Positions 46,185 through 59,304 of a DNA stretch of 64,000 nt are shown here, piece after piece (position 1 is the stretch's first letter; each line of letters begins with the position of its first letter). The stretch lies in contig LNAC01001230.1 of assembly GCA_002007465.1 (NCBI GenBank), forward strand, positions 62,001 through 126,000, given 5' to 3'. The translations under genes were made by a program, and so were the position numbers. Under the pieces are notes generated by a model. That model was not told where the DNA came from and searched no databases. It saw only the letters and a program-made list of their open reading frames with translations. This stretch comes from Ailurus styani (Eukaryota; Chordata; Mammalia; Carnivora; Ailuridae).

Positions 46185-46785
46185 ACAGAATTTTTTTCTG
46201 AATATACTTAGGAAATTGCATGCTTTCTTTTTTCTTTCTAAGCCTGTTAATACAGTGCTCTACATTGTTCAATTCTTTTAAGTGTTAAGATAATCTTGCA
46301 ATCCCAAATCTGGGATACACCATACTTGGTCAGGTATTATTGTTTTTATATATTGCAAGATTTGGTTTGCTTTTATTCTGTTAAAAGTTTTTTTCTTCCT
46401 ATGTTTATTAGTGATAGAGTGTTTTTCGCTACACATAATGTCTTTGGTTTTGTTATCACTCCTGGCCTCATAAATGTGCCAGAATTCCCTGCTATTTTCT
46501 TTTCTGGAAGAACTTGTGTAAAGTTAGTATTATTTGCTCCTTAAATATTTGATAGAATTCACCAATGACATGTTCCATGTGGAAATACTTTTAACCACAC
46601 GTTTACTGTCTTTAATAGATATAGGGCTACCCAGGATATCTATTTTTTTTTACTGAACTTTGGTAATTTATATCTTTCAAGGAATTTCTCCATTTCCTCT
46701 AAGTTGTCAAATTTATAGGCATGTTTTCATAATATTCTATTATTATCCTTTTGATCTGTAGGATCTTTAACAAGGTCCTTTCGTT
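46185..46785 (-). mobile_element. L1M ORF2 (reverse transcriptase region) fragment, minus strand
   Basis: The complement follows L1 ORF2: 'CTTGCAATCCCAAATCTGGGATACACCATACTTGGTCA', 'TTGCAAGATTTGGTTTGC', 'CTGGCCTCATAAATG', 'TTGATAGAATTCACCAATGA', 'CTTTCAAGGAATTTCTCCATTTCCTCTAAGTTGTC'. Many stops and indels; dead. Confidence 0.88.
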
Positions 46786-47150
46786 TTTTTAACAGACTTT
46801 TTTTAGAGCAGTTTTAGGTTTACAGCAAAGCTGAGCAGAAGGTATAGAGATTTCCCATATACTCCCTGCTTCCACACATGCATAGACTCTCCCATTATCA
46901 ACATTCTCCACCACAGTGGTGCATTTGTTATAATTCAAGAACCTACACTGATGCATCATTACTACCTAGAGTTCATAGTTTACATTAGGTTTCATTCTAT
47001 GTCTTGTACATTCTTGGTTTGGACGAACTTATAATTATGACATGCGTTCACCATATTATCATTCAGAATAGTTTCATGGTTCTAAAAAATACTCAGTGCA
47101 CTGCTTATTCATCCCTCTCTCCCTCCTGAACCCTGGCAACCACTGTAGAT
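46786..47150 (-). mobile_element. L1M LINE-1 3' UTR, minus strand
   Basis: 'TTTTTTTAGAGCAGTTTTAGGTTTACAGCAAAGCTGAGCAGAAG', 'GAGATTTCCCATATACTCCC', 'CCCATTATCAACATTCTCCACCACAGTGGTGC', 'CATCCCTCTCTCCCTCC'. It is the same segment as 33715-34060. Relative to the ORF2 piece on its left it is out of order, so the two are separate insertions. Confidence 0.88.
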
Positions 47151-49430
47151 TACATGTAGTTCGGTCTTGGTTCTACTTTTGTTCAATCTTCGCCACAATT
47201 GAAATGGGGGCATTTATATTTACATTTAATATATCTGCTGATAAATCTACCATATTACTAATTGTTTTTTGTCATATCTGTTCCTTGTTCCTTTTTTCTC
47301 CCCTCTGTCCTGCCTTATTTTGGATATAATATTTTCATTATTTCCTTTTATCTCCACTATTGGCCTGGTAAATATACTCTTTTAAATTTTTTTATTTGTT
47401 GCTTTGGCATTTATATCCCACATTTTTAACTTACTATAGCCTAACTTCAATAATATTATGCCACATCAAAGATAGTGTAAAACCTATACATTGGTATAAG
47501 TCCTTTTCCTTAATTCCATCTTGTGTGCTATTGCTGTCATTCATTTTCCTGCTAAGTATATTGTAATTGCCAAAATACATTGTTACTATAGTCATTATCC
47601 TTTATAGCAATTAAATATACAGAAACTATCTTTCAAATTCAACTTTTTAGTATTTATGGCTCTCTTCATTTCTTTGTATCCAAGTTTATTTTAACATTTT
47701 CTTGCCTACTGGTGATGAATTCTCTCATCTGTTTCTCTGAACAAATTTTTATTTTGCCTTCATTTATTAAAAGATACTCCCCAAATGTTTAATCCTGATT
47801 TGACAGTTTTCATTTGTTTAAATTTTGGCACATTAAAGATATAACTCCATTTTCTTATGTTTTGAAAAAAATAAGCTCTGAAAATTGTGCCATAATTCTT
47901 ACCCTTCTACTCTGTATCTGTATTTATTTTTATCTGTTTTCAAGATTTTTTTCTACTTCTGATTTTCAGGCATTTGAGTATAATATGCTTCTCTGTGTGT
48001 TTGTGTGTGAGAGAGAGAAAGAGAAAGAGAGAGGAAGGGAGAGAGAGATGTAGGATTTTCTCATTTTATTAAATTTTGAAAAACCAAATGGTGATTTTTT
48101 CTTAAATTTTTTTTCCCGGTCCTATTCTCTATTCTTGTTCTGCAACTTCAATTACATACAGATTAGACTGTTTGATATTGTACCATAGCTGTTGAATATT
48201 CTATTCTATCTTTTTCACTATTTTTCTTTGTTCAGTTTAACTTTTATTGATCTATATGCAAGTTAAATGACTCTTTAATCAGATATAGCCAGTCTTACTT
48301 ATACACACAGAAAGAATTATCTGTTATTACTTTATTTCTAGATTTTCACTGATCTTTTTTAAAACTAGTCTTTATCTCCCTGCTGAAATTCTGCATCTTT
48401 TTATGCATGCTGTCCGCTTCTTTCACCTGTTACTTTACCACGTTAATCAGAGTATTTTGAAAGTCCCTGTCTCCTAAATAGAGTATTAGGGTCATTTCTG
48501 AATATTTCCATTATTTTTTTTTTAGTGCTTTATCTCTTGGCAAGGTATTTTTTTTCTTCTTGCTATTTTGTATGTCTCATAGGTTTTTATTAAGTGCTTC
48601 ACATTGTGTATAAAAGAACATTAGAGACTGAGGTAAAAGGCTTTTACACCTGGTCTGGACCATTAATATGTTTATGTTGGAGAGATGGAGGTGAGGCAAT
48701 ACAGCAAGGAACTGGAACCGAATTTGTGTTTTTTCACCCCTATCATAACTTTCTGTATATGACACAGATGGCTGTTACCTTCTGCTTTAGAGTGCGACTT
48801 ACGAGATTCTGTTCTGTTTCAGCTCTCAAAAGTCCTCTGCATGCACCACAGCAGGGCCTCTGTCCATACACTCTTGTCCCTTCCACCACAGTGAACTTCT
48901 GTGACTTTCTACTTAGTGCTAAGCTCATAGCTCTGTTCTCCTGGTTCAACTTTTGTTCTATGGCATATCCTGTGCGTGTAGGCCTTGTGGTTGAAGCTCT
49001 CAGTGTCCTTGCTCTTCTCTCCAAGGCTGCCTAGCTCTGCCTTGTACCTGGGGTGGATCTTGTTTAGGAGCGCATTTCCTGGCCTTTCTTGATAGAAGCA
49101 GTCCTCAGTTTTGATACAGCTTGGATCCTGAGCTCAGTGGAGTTTCCTGCTCCTCAATCAGGAGCAAAGTATTTTTCCTTGTACTCTTTACTTAGAAGTA
49201 ATCAATCTTCATCTGTGACCTGATGGTGGGAAGGTCTTCTGTCTCTCCCCCAGAGGCAGACATGTTTTGGTTCTATCCTATTCTAGAGGTGACAGATCTC
49301 TGTGCCAGTCTCCAGTGGCAGTCAGTTACCCCCAATTGACCTCCATCATTAAGGGGCATGCTCTCTGGACCTAGTCCCCAATCTTTTTCACAAGCACCAT
49401 GTTAAGAACAATGGGAAAGAACTTACAGGG
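47151..49430 (-). mobile_element. Old L1M LINE-1, minus strand, non-coding/5' region
   Basis: 'TTGCCTACTGGTGATGAATTCTCTCATCTG', 'TTTATTTTGCCTTCATTTATTAAAAGATACTCCC', 'TTCAAGATTTTTTTCTACTTCTGATTTTCAGGCATTTGAGTATAATATGC', 'ATTAAGTGCTTCACATTGTGTATAAAAG' follow a long L1M segment, also seen at 26.86-28.7 kb. A (GA)n tract at 48008-48049 interrupts it. The right end past about 48800 is weak. Confidence 0.65.
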
Positions 49431-52419
49431 GACCACCCTTATGTCTGGGCTCCCTGGGATGCTGAACTGTCATGCTTGGTGACATTCAGCTTTTAATATG
49501 TCAATTCAGAATTAATATTTCAATTGGTTGTTTTTTGTTGTTTTGTTTTGTTTTTTTCAACTCTGCTTTTATGGTTTTTATTTCTTACAGGCTCTGCTAA
49601 AGGCAAGAGAGCACACAGGTCCTGTATCTTTCCAGAGGAGCTTATTACCCATTGAAATTCAGTTTACCTTGTGATACTGCTTTCTGGTAGGCTCAGGAAA
49701 TGTCATAATTTAGAATATCATCCAACTTTTCCTGGTTGTTAGAGCAGAGGCAACATTTTCTTCTGGCTTTCTATACCCCAAGCAGAAGCGGAACTCATCT
49801 GTGTTACATATTGCTTTGGTAAATGATGTATCCATCAGGTCCTCCTCCTTTGAAGCATAGTTCCCTGGTAAGTTTTCTTACATTATTATAACCCCTAGAA
49901 CATATCATTTTCTCTGAGCCTTAATGCCTTTGTCCACTGTGATCCGTGGCAATTCTAGCATTTCTACTTCAGTTACGTATGGAACATGACCTTTTTTCTT
50001 TTTAATGCTTCTAGAAGCCATCCTAACAGTATGCCAATACTATCACCAGAATCACTGCTAGGGTATTAAGAGTTCTTAATCCAAGGAGAGTGCTGGAAGA
50101 CCACTAGATTCTCCCTTCTCCAGTTTATGTTTCACTGCCCTTTGATCAATTACCCTTAGAATCTAGCCATAATACTCGCTTGGCTTCTGCAGGGATCCTA
50201 CCTAAACACCACAGTTGCTTTGGGGATGTAGTCCCTTTCTGCCCTTTTTAGGCCAGCACATCGCCAGCTAAATTATATTTTAAATTTAATCCTAGTTATA
50301 GTCCTAGTGCCTTGGAGGGGACCAGAGACAGATTTGGGAGGGGTCACATGGGGAGAGGCCTATGTAGAATTTTCAAGCAATTACAGAATACTAGCCTTTG
50401 ATATCGAGTGTTGGGCCATGTCTTCGGGCTCATTCATGTCAGGGAAATCTGGGGGTTTAATATTGTCAGGAACTTCATCTCAGATGTACTCCTACAAACT
50501 GTCAATACATTCTTTCCTATCCTGGACTGTGATGCTAGCGTTGCAGACCTACCTTGGTTGGATCTTTAACTTTCCTTGGAGATTATGTCCTTTTATGATT
50601 AAGTTCTAGGGCTGGTCATCAATATCTTCTACCCTACCACTACTTTCACACTTAGCTCTTAATTACTGATCAGTCATATTAGGTTATTAGCTTTCCAAAG
50701 CATAAATATAGCTCAGCAATAGCCAGGTCATCCTTCATATTCTTTTAATATTTTTAATTACCTGATAAATAACAGCAACTAATTAAAACTCCTCAAGTAT
50801 GCTCAACCCTAGCAGCAGGGGACCAACCTCACCACCACATGCCTGCTCTCCCATCCCCAGCCTGGGCCTCCCTGTGACTCTCTGTATTTGTCCATTTCCC
50901 ACTTCAAAAGAAGAGTTTCTTTTATTCTGAAAAAAAAAATCCTCACTAGATAGAATAAGCAAGGGATGGCTCCTATATTAGAGGACTTGACAAGACGCAT
51001 GCCCTCTAGAGCTTGGGAAATAAACTGAATGAAGTTTTAGAGATGACTCCAGTGAAACTTACAGAAGTCCAGTGGTAAGCAGTGCAAGCAAATGTCCTAC
51101 AAAATAAAGGCATCTTGCTCTATCATGCCTTACCACAAAGACAAAAGCACAGTGCCACGTAGGCTTTACTGGTTTCTGTAGGCAACGTGTTTTACATCTA
51201 AACTGTTCTAGCCCATAATTTGTTCCATAATCATAATATTCAGGCTTCTAGTTTCAAGTGGGATCCAGAGCCAAAAAGGATTGCATAGCAAGTCAAGGCC
51301 ATGGTGCAATCAGCTCTGCCCCTTGCGGTCCTACCCTCCAGCAGATTCAATGATGCTACAGGTGTTAGTCCATTGTTAGATGGAATTGGTAATACTGAGA
51401 TTAAACATGAGCCGGCTACAGGGAATAATTAAGCCATATGAGCAGGTAGCTTTGACTCTCACTTGTACCAGTGTCCCTTTCCAGCTTTCACCTGTGGCTC
51501 TCTGGAGGTTCCAGTCTCTTTTACCAATATAGTGAAAGTTTTAACAACGTGGACAACTACTGGTGCTGAAACTGTATGTGCCTCACCTGTCAGCAGTGAT
51601 GAGGTTCTCACTGCCAGCCAGGCATCAAGTGAGTCAGGTTCAAAACACCATCTTATATTTTAGCTTCCTGAATCACTACTGACATCAATTGTTGCAGGGT
51701 GAGTACACTGGACCAAGGAACCGAAATTTATTAATAATTTAATAAATTAATAAGGCACTGGGTGTTTATTAGGAATCAACAACTATAGAGAAGAAAAGGA
51801 AGAAGCAGCATTGGGAAAAGGGAGAAGTCAAGCTTAGGTACAGACTATGGAAAGGGTCAGTCAGCTTGACCATGGTTCTGGATCATATATGGCCTGTTAA
51901 GTCTGCCCCAGATTGGACCAAAATAGTCAGGCCTCTATATGCTCACTTACTACATTATTGGATGTGAGTTGCCTCAGGAAGTGTATGCCCTTGAATGATG
52001 AAGTGTTCTACAGTGGAGGCAAACTCTAAGGGAATTCAAAGCTGGAAGCTCTTTCCTGAAAGGAGGGGCAACAAGTCCTGTTTTAAAGGGAAATCTGGAG
52101 AACACATTTTCACAGTGAGCATAGGAAATGATAAAAGGTAAGATTAACAGAAGACTGATAGATGCCAGATTGGTCAATTTACATTAGACAGAAATGAATT
52201 TCTTCTAAATGCCTTATATAATTAGCATAAAGTCATGTTTTCTTTTTACCCCAAATTTGAATGCATCATCACAGATGATGATGAGAAGGGAACAAGGCTT
52301 TTTCTGGGTGGATTTGTCCAATAGTTTAGCTTTGACACTCTTCACCCTGATGTCAGCTCAGAAACTTCAATTAAAGTAATAGTTTAAATATAAAAACAGA
52401 CTTCTATAATGAAATGGAG
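49431..52419. other. Unassigned, possibly old retroelement-derived
   Basis: Text at about 50000-50620 and 51440-51680 has the composition of an old ERV internal region ('GGGGATGTAGTCCCTTTCTGCCC', 'GGAACTTCATCTCAGATGTACTCC'), but no conserved gag or pol motif can be read. A 100-codon open frame at 50307-50609 (+) and smaller ones are not recognised. Confidence 0.35.
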
Positions 52420-53130
52420 ACTCTTTTTCATTTATTTATTCACCAAATACTTATTGAACTAGGTCTCAAGAAATGAAAATAACTAACGCAGGCTAATAGC
52501 CTCTAGACTTAATATGTCTTTTGTGTACTTTGTTTAGTATTTCATGGAGGTAGTCACCATGTTTTTCACCAGTTTCTTCCTAAGTGTATTATTATTTTTT
52601 CTCCCATGGGGACATATTTTTAATTACTTAATGGAAGTCAGTAGAAAATAGGATTTACATGACAAATATTTCCATTCAGTCACCTTTGCTATAAGTCAAA
52701 GGATTTACTGCTGATAAAATAATTTTTCATGCAATCAACAAATTGAGTATGTGACCTGGTTTATGTACTATGTGGCATGTGAATTAAAAGAAACATAAGC
52801 TACAGACTCTTTCTTTAAAAGAACTTCCCTTCTATTAGGAGAGATGAAAGATGGACATAAACAAAATATAAAACAATATGCAGTAAGTGCCAGAACACAA
52901 GAAAAGTAATGTAAGCATGCAGGAAAAAGTAATCCTACCTCTGTTAGGCATGAGATCTGTGGAAAAAGCAGAAAGGCTAATATTCTAAGTGGAAACAACA
53001 GCATTGTAATCAAGACATTGAAGAAAAAGGCCAAAATCTTTCGAGAAATGGTTACTGGTCCAGGCTGGCCAGAGCATAGGTTATTTGCAGAAGAATGGAT
53101 TAAATAAAAGTTTATCATGGTATTTGATTC
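52420..53130 (-). repeat. L2 LINE fragments, minus strand (tentative)
   Basis: 'CATTTATTTATTCACCAAATACTTATTGAACTAGG' at 52428-52462, then 'GAACTTCCCTTCTATTAGGAGAGATGAAAGATGGACATAAAC' and 'CAATATGCAGTAAGTGCCAG' match the L2 complement order with a gap between. Confidence 0.55.
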
Positions 53131-53484
53131 CTGTGACTGTTCTAAATGGTGAAATAAGGACTTAGGTCTTCATTAACCAGGCAGTGGGTATACCCTAAGG
53201 CCGTTATGGTGGTGGGAGCAGTATAGGTTCGGAACCAGGGTTTTAGAAAATTTTGATGGCTTGGAACAATTTAGATTGAACTGAAGAGTCTAGAATTTTG
53301 AGAAATAATTAAAAGAATATGAATATTTAAATAATCCAAGTGAGAAGTAATAAGGGCCTAAGTTAAATGTTTTCACACAATACTGCAATTATCTATTTAC
53401 CCTCTGTATCTTATTCAAATTTTGGAACCTGAACTTCTAATACAGTGCTAACCTATATTTTTTTTTTCAAGAAATACGCTTTTA

Positions 53485-53687
53485 GGGGCGCCGGGGTGGC
53501 TCAGTGGGTTAAAGCCGCTGCCTTCGGCTCAGGTCATGATCCCAGGGTCCTGGGGTCGAGGCCCACATCGGGCTCTCTGCTCAGCAGGAAGCCTGCTTCC
53601 TCCTCTCTCCTCTCTCTCTGCCTGCCTCTCTGCCTACTTGTAATCTCTCTCTCTGTGTCAAATGAATAAATAAACTCTTTTAAAAAA
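53485..53687 (+). mobile_element. CAN-SINE, young mustelid-type
   Basis: Head GGGGCGCCGGGGTGGCTCAG, 'CCGCTGCCTTCGGCTCAGGT', 'CTGCCTACTTGTAATCTCTC', AAATGAATAAATAAACTCTT. Target duplication AAGAAATACGCTTTTA (53469-53484) / AAGAAATATGCTTTTA (53688-53703). It retains several CpGs, a sign of youth. The flank 53131-53468 is unassigned. Confidence 0.97.
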
Positions 53688-53703
53688 AAGAAATATGCTT
53701 TTA

Positions 53704-55800
53704 GTAAGTAAACAAATGAGTCCATGGTAAGTAGAAAAGACCATGCAAATGGCAGTCTGAACTCAGTGAAATCTTTTGAGTCATCTGATGTGGGAACTGG
53801 AATAGAAAGATTGCAAAGATTTTGAACCTGACTTGTTGAGAGAATGGTGATAATGATTATAAAGAAAGAAGTCAGTTCAAGAGGAAGAGTGGGTTTGAGG
53901 GACAATATGGTGAGTTTGGTACAAGATGAGTGACATCCTCACTCAAGCCAAGGAGGAGTGGGAATGCTTCTTTCCGTCACATTTTCACAAAATGGGACAG
54001 AAAAGAGTAGGCACTTGCCTACTTCTCACAGAAAGTAGCATGGCTCCAGTGCACTGAATACTGGGAGGAAAGTAGCATCATTTTGACATCTTAGGTGTTG
54101 ACTTGAGATGTTCTGGGAAAGCAGCACCTATTTGCAGTCAGTGTTTACTTAGAGGAATAGCAGAAGCACATGTGACCAAATCCTAGAGCATATTTCAGGA
54201 TTTGGCAAAAGGGCTAAATGTCCAGCCATCATAGGGGACTCCTGGTGGTGGCCTGCTGGGAAACAATAGCCCCAGAGGCTGTAGTCACCCTGTTGGACAC
54301 AAGTGGGACTCATTTGGGAACAGAAACTTCTGGGGTAGGAGGCATGTACTTTGCAGGGGCCTGAAGATTGCCAATAATGTAGGTGGGTTATTGATCTTGC
54401 AGAATTAATGGGCATCATTTTTAATATGGCCACACAGAAGCCACAGGCTGAGGGTGCTATAATCAAGCCACACTCTTCTTCCATAGGAACTGCCCCTCCC
54501 ACCTCATTTGCTTCCAAGAACCAACTCTGTATTCATTCATCATGTGTTATCGATGGCCAGAAATCAGTTCAGAAGCAAGTTTTAAATCATTTATGATTGG
54601 TTTTGAATTTGGAAAAAAAGGTGCACATTTCTCCCAGAAAAGCTAGGCACAGGTTTTCATCCAGAATGAATAATTATGCATAGAACTGATTACTTAAATA
54701 CACAGTTCATGATTATGAATGAAATTACCTGCATTACACTGCAAATACCTTGCTCTGCATGGATTAAGGAAAGTAAAACTTGATTGCAGATGCCGGAAAT
54801 TTTAGGTCTTGAGATTTTTCAGTTGCTCTCAAAATATATCACTTACTTGTTATAACATTCTCCTTACAGAAGTAATTTACAAGTTGAAATTGAAAATGAA
54901 ATATTGGTTATACTGGATTTCATAGTGGGGTAAAATTCTGGGAGCTAGACCACAGGAAAGTAAGTAGACTGTTTTCTGTTTTTACATCTTCTAGTTTAGA
55001 CACTTTTCCCAAGATACGGATACACAGGCCAAGTAGATTTCTACCTACTCATGCAATCTGGGAGATTCCAGCAAACTCCCTGAACCCTTAAAGTTCCCCT
55101 CTATAAGCTTGTGTACATTTTTAAATCCTACCTTTATTAATTTACTGGTTTAGGCTTATTTATTTATTTAAATGCATGTTCCTGAGTAGAAAAATCCATG
55201 AAAGTGTAATCCATCAAAGTAACATAGTGTGAACCAGCTTGTCAGCTCTCTTCCAAAGTGACAGCTGCAAAAGAACAGGTTTATTTTCTTACGTTGTTTT
55301 GGCAATGTCATTTTTCACATCTTTCCCTTCTAACCAGATTAGAACCTCTGTGCAGCGGGGAGGGCTTTGGTTTTGGCTTTTTTCAGATCATTTCACGCAC
55401 ACTCATTTCTCATTTGGGGTAGGGGGGCTCACTTACTTTTCTTGGAAACCAGCTTTATAAGTCTGTACTGCTTATATACAAGGACTAAATACTTAAACTG
55501 TGATCCCAGATCAAAAATAATTTGAATACACCAGACTCAGAAGCACTCTGAAATGTAGGCAAAATATCTCCCTTGGCTTATTACTTTATGTCCATAAATC
55601 ATAGAACCATTTTTAATTAAGTTTTGTATTTACTAAAGTAATTCATTTGATACATATACAAAGTAACCCAATGTTTAAAAAATAAAGTCACTTTAAAAGT
55701 TTTCTATACGAGAAAGCAATGGTGCTTTTACCTCCAGTGCCCTGACCTCTTTTTCCCTGTCTTAAAGGGAAAGCATTAGATACACTCTTACTTGTAGGTT
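53704..55800. other. Unassigned, apparently unique sequence
   Basis: No named repeat over 2.1 kb. A 122-codon minus-strand open frame at 54149-54517 has no family resemblance. At 54640-54800, clustered POU/homeobox-like cores (AATAATTATGCATAG, GATTATGAATGAAAT) make a weak enhancer candidate. Confidence 0.4.
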
Positions 55801-56210
55801 TCTCACAGATATCCTTTATCAAGTTAAGAAAACATCCTTGTTTTCCTTGTTTAGACTTCCTATTACAAATGTATGTTGAATTTTTCTCAAATCATGGTCT
55901 CTATCAATTGAGATGATTATATACTACCTGTTTTAGCCTGTTGCTACAGTAGATTAAATTAGGTAAATTATCAAATTAATGAAATTAAATATTATTCAAT
56001 ATTTTGGATTTTATGATTATTCACAATTTTATGATTTTCTGATTATTCAACCCATCTTTCCTTACTAAGATAAACCCCACTGGGTCATGATATATTATCC
56101 TAATTTATATTACTGGTTTTGATTGGCTACTATTACAGTTCTCTAGATTTCTTTGAATCTACTGCTACATCCAAAGCTTCTCATAGGTCAGTATAATTTT
56201 CCACAAGGTG
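55801..56210 (-). mobile_element. L1M ORF2 (reverse transcriptase region) fragment, minus strand
   Basis: Complement of L1 ORF2: 'TGTTGAATTTTTCTCAAATCATGGTCTCTATCAATTGAGATGATTATATAC', 'CAACCCATCTTTCCTTACTAAGATAAACCCCACTGGGTCATGATATATTATCC'. Dead, with many lesions. Confidence 0.85.
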
Positions 56211-56760
56211 AAAACTAACTAATAATCTTCAGCTCAATTCTCCTCAGCAGCCTCATCCGAACAATTTGGACAATTATTATCCAGGCTCACTTTCTCTAAG
56301 CCATCATTCTGAGACTATCTTTCTTCTCTCATTAATTTTGATCCTCTGTTCTCTGTATCCATGCTTTCCTTTTCTTAGTTGTCATTTATTTATTTATTTT
56401 ACATGAAGAATAGCCTTCATTATTTTCCTTTGAAAAGGTAGGTTTTTTGAGATACTTTTTATATTTTGGAATAACTTTATTTTACCTTCATCCATGATTG
56501 CTGTTTGCTGGGCATAAAAATTTACATTTAAAGCATTTCCCTGACCCACAGTGTTGTACTTTATTTTCCATTTTGTTCTGAAAAAAGTCCAAAACAATTT
56601 TGATTCTTGACCCTTTGATTTTTTTAGAAATAGTTATGCGATTAGTTGTTTCACCTCTCTGATCTTGAGTTCTGGGAAACTGTCCTTTAGTTTTGAAAAT
56701 CTCTCTACTGTAATTTATGTTGTTTTTGTGTCAAATGTGAAATTGTAAATTTATTTGGGG
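56211..56760 (-). mobile_element. Possible L1M non-coding fragment, minus strand
   Basis: 'CTTTATTTTACCTTCATCCATGATTGCTGTTTGCTGGGCATAAAAATTTACA' resembles the L1M segment at 47.7 kb. The remainder is weak. Confidence 0.4.
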
Positions 56761-56839
56761 TTAAATTTTGAAAGGAGAAGATAATGGAAATATATTTACA
56801 ATTCTAAAGCCAGAAGTCTGCTATTTTCCTCAGTATATA

Positions 56840-57290
56840 ACTTTAGTTTACTAAACATTATGCCAGAGACAAGGGACCTAAAGACAAATGAGTCCCAGAA
56901 ACTGTCCTTTAACTGTTTTTTATCTAATGAGAGAGAGAGATAGATACAGACATGAATTCTGATAATAGCACACTAGTATGATGAGTAGTGCTGGGAGATG
57001 GGGTGAACAGAGGAGGGACACTGCTCAAGTGAGTTCAGGGAAGATTCCCTGGAAGATTCAATACATAAGCTAAAATTTTAAAAGGCATAAGAATTAATCA
57101 AATGAAGAAGTAGGCAACAGACATTCCAGATAGAGTAACTTTCATTCATTCATTTATTCATTAATTTCCTAACTTACTCAATAAACATTATAGAATATTA
57201 TCTTATTCCAAACATAATTCTAGACATGAGGATCTATAACACATAAATCAAGGGCATGAAATCACAAAATAACACACATGTTCTATCTGT
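56840..57290 (-). repeat. L2 LINE fragment, minus strand
   Basis: 'CATTATGCCAGAGACAAGGGACC', 'GAGGGACACTGCTCAAGTGAG', 'GGAAGATTCCCTGGAAGATTCAATACATAAGCTAAAATTTTAAAAG' and 'ATTCATTCATTTATTCATTAATTTCC' are L2-like in order, perhaps two L2 copies in tandem. A (GA)n patch lies at 56930-56943. Confidence 0.6.
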
Positions 57291-57699
57291 GTGTTCTTGT
57301 GTATCCCTAGAAGCATTTTAGAACTGTTTTGGAGTATAATATATGACAGGACATGTGGTGGGAAAGATGTCTGGGGACAGGTACTTTCTTAAGGTTCCTG
57401 GTATGGCATGGTTAAATAGTTTGAATTTTTCTTGCAGGTATTTAGATGCCATTCATAAGATGCTTTATTTTATTCTTATAATAGGATCATTTTAACACAT
57501 TGTGTTTTTTTAGCTTACTGACTAGTCATCATTTATAGGTCAGAAATTACGAATCTCTTTTCTCCCTCAAAATAGGATGATACCACTCATATTGTCTTTA
57601 GAACAATTATCTTTCTTTATACATTTCTATTTATCTAAATTTTCTCCACACCTTTTTTACCCACTTCCTCCAGCAACTAACTCCCACCTTTTCCTCCAC
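57291..57699. other. Unassigned sequence
   Basis: AT-rich, possibly the edge of the L1M that follows. Confidence 0.4.
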
Positions 57700-59280
57700 T
57701 AAAATAAATGGACATGTCTACACAAACTGGCGAGTATTATTTTGTAATTTTATTTGTGCCAAAATAATCATGTATAAACATATATCCCCTCTTTTTTTTT
57801 TCCTGTTTCAACATTCATCTCTAAAACTATCAACTCATTATCTGCTTCAATCTGTTTGGTCATTTAAAAAAATAGATCCTATTGTATAATTTCTCAGCTA
57901 AACATCAGAGAAATACTTTCAAGTTAATACATATAGCTTTAATTAATTATTCTTAATGGCTGCAAATATTGCACCATGAGCATGTACCATAATGTATTCA
58001 ATCATTCGTCTATTGATGGTTATTATCTTTGTTTTCAGTTTTACATCACATGAACAATGCTAAATAAACATCCTTGTACATATATCTTGGCACATTTTTG
58101 TTTTAATTTTATAAGATAGGTCCCAGATGGAGAATTACTGAGTTGAAAGGTATGTGTATTTTCATATTTAATAGATTTTGCTGCTAAATTACTTCCCCAA
58201 AAGACTATGTGATATGTCTACCAGAAAATTAAGAGGTTATTTTCCCCATATCCCAACCAACAATAGGTATTATTACGCTGTTTAATTTGTGCCAATTGGA
58301 CTTCATAAAATATTTCATTGTTATGATACTTTTCATTTTTCTGACTACTGGTAGATGTGGGGATATATTTATTGGTCATTTGGGCTTGCCCTTCTGTGAC
58401 TTTGCTTACTGTTGATTAGCTTTTCAAGTGAATTTATAAGTGTTTTTTGTTTTTAATAGTGACACTTGGCCATTTACAATTCAAATGTATATAATTTAAT
58501 TAATGGTTATATATATATTTTTTTCATATGAAAGTTTAAAACCTTTTGTAGAAATATATAATTATATTCATAGCCTCTATAGTTTCTGGATTTCCTATCT
58601 TTATGATGAAGGTTTTCCCCATTCCTTTATTATGTATATAGTCTTTTATAGTTTCTACCAAGTTCTTTTATCCTTTAAAGTTCTCAATCCATCTGAATCT
58701 TTTTTACTTAGGGTGTGAGATAGGAGTCCAACTTTCTTTCAGCCAATGTGTAAACATACTGAAATAAAATATCACCATTGTCACATATTAAATTTTCATA
58801 TGATCTGTGGTTTATGTCTAGATTTTCACATAGGTCCTACTGATTTCTATTTCTATATCAAACCCCATTTTACATTACAGAACATTTATAATGTTTTTAA
58901 TATTAATGTAAGTTCCTTTTCACTATTCTTGCTTTTATTGACTATTTTCAGAAATTATCCTTTCTTATTAATTTAAGTACTTTTGTCAATTCCAGAAATA
59001 AAACCCTAACCCATATAAATATTTTAATTGGGACTTGAAATGCATTTATTTACTAATATTGAGAAAAATGATGCTTTTATTCTGAAAATTCTTACCATCT
59101 GAGAACATGATATGCTATTTCAATTTTGTTTCTGATTTTTTAAAAATTTCATTCAATTGGCTTATCCTTTCTGCACCGTTTTTGGTTAGATTTATTCCTA
59201 AGTATTATATACACTTTTTTGTTATTGTTATTAAGGAAGTATTTTCACCATTTTCATTTCTTGATGCTTATTGCTAACAG
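57700..59280 (-). mobile_element. L1M LINE-1, 3' UTR into ORF2, minus strand, about 1.5 kb
   Basis: Continuous diverged complement of L1: 'TTCTTAATGGCTGCAAATATTGCACC', 'CATGAACAATGCTAAATAAACATCCTTGTACATATATC', 'GATGGAGAATTACTGAGTTGAAAGGTATGTG', 'TATTTATTGGTCATTTGGGC', 'CTCAATCCATCTGAATCTTTTTTACTTAGGGTGTGAGATAGGAGTCCAAC', 'GTTAGATTTATTCCTAAGTATT'. The order agrees with 3' end left and ORF2 right. Dead. Confidence 0.88.
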
Positions 59281-59304
59281 AGGAAAAAAACACAATAGTA
59301 TTTT

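Noticed and set aside
48594..49034. 146-codon open frame
   Set aside because: Lies in the L1M minus-strand remains and overlaps an opposite-strand frame of 93 codons.
54149..54517. 122-codon minus-strand open frame
   Set aside because: No recognised domain and an overlapping opposite-strand frame. Conservation data would be needed to revive it.
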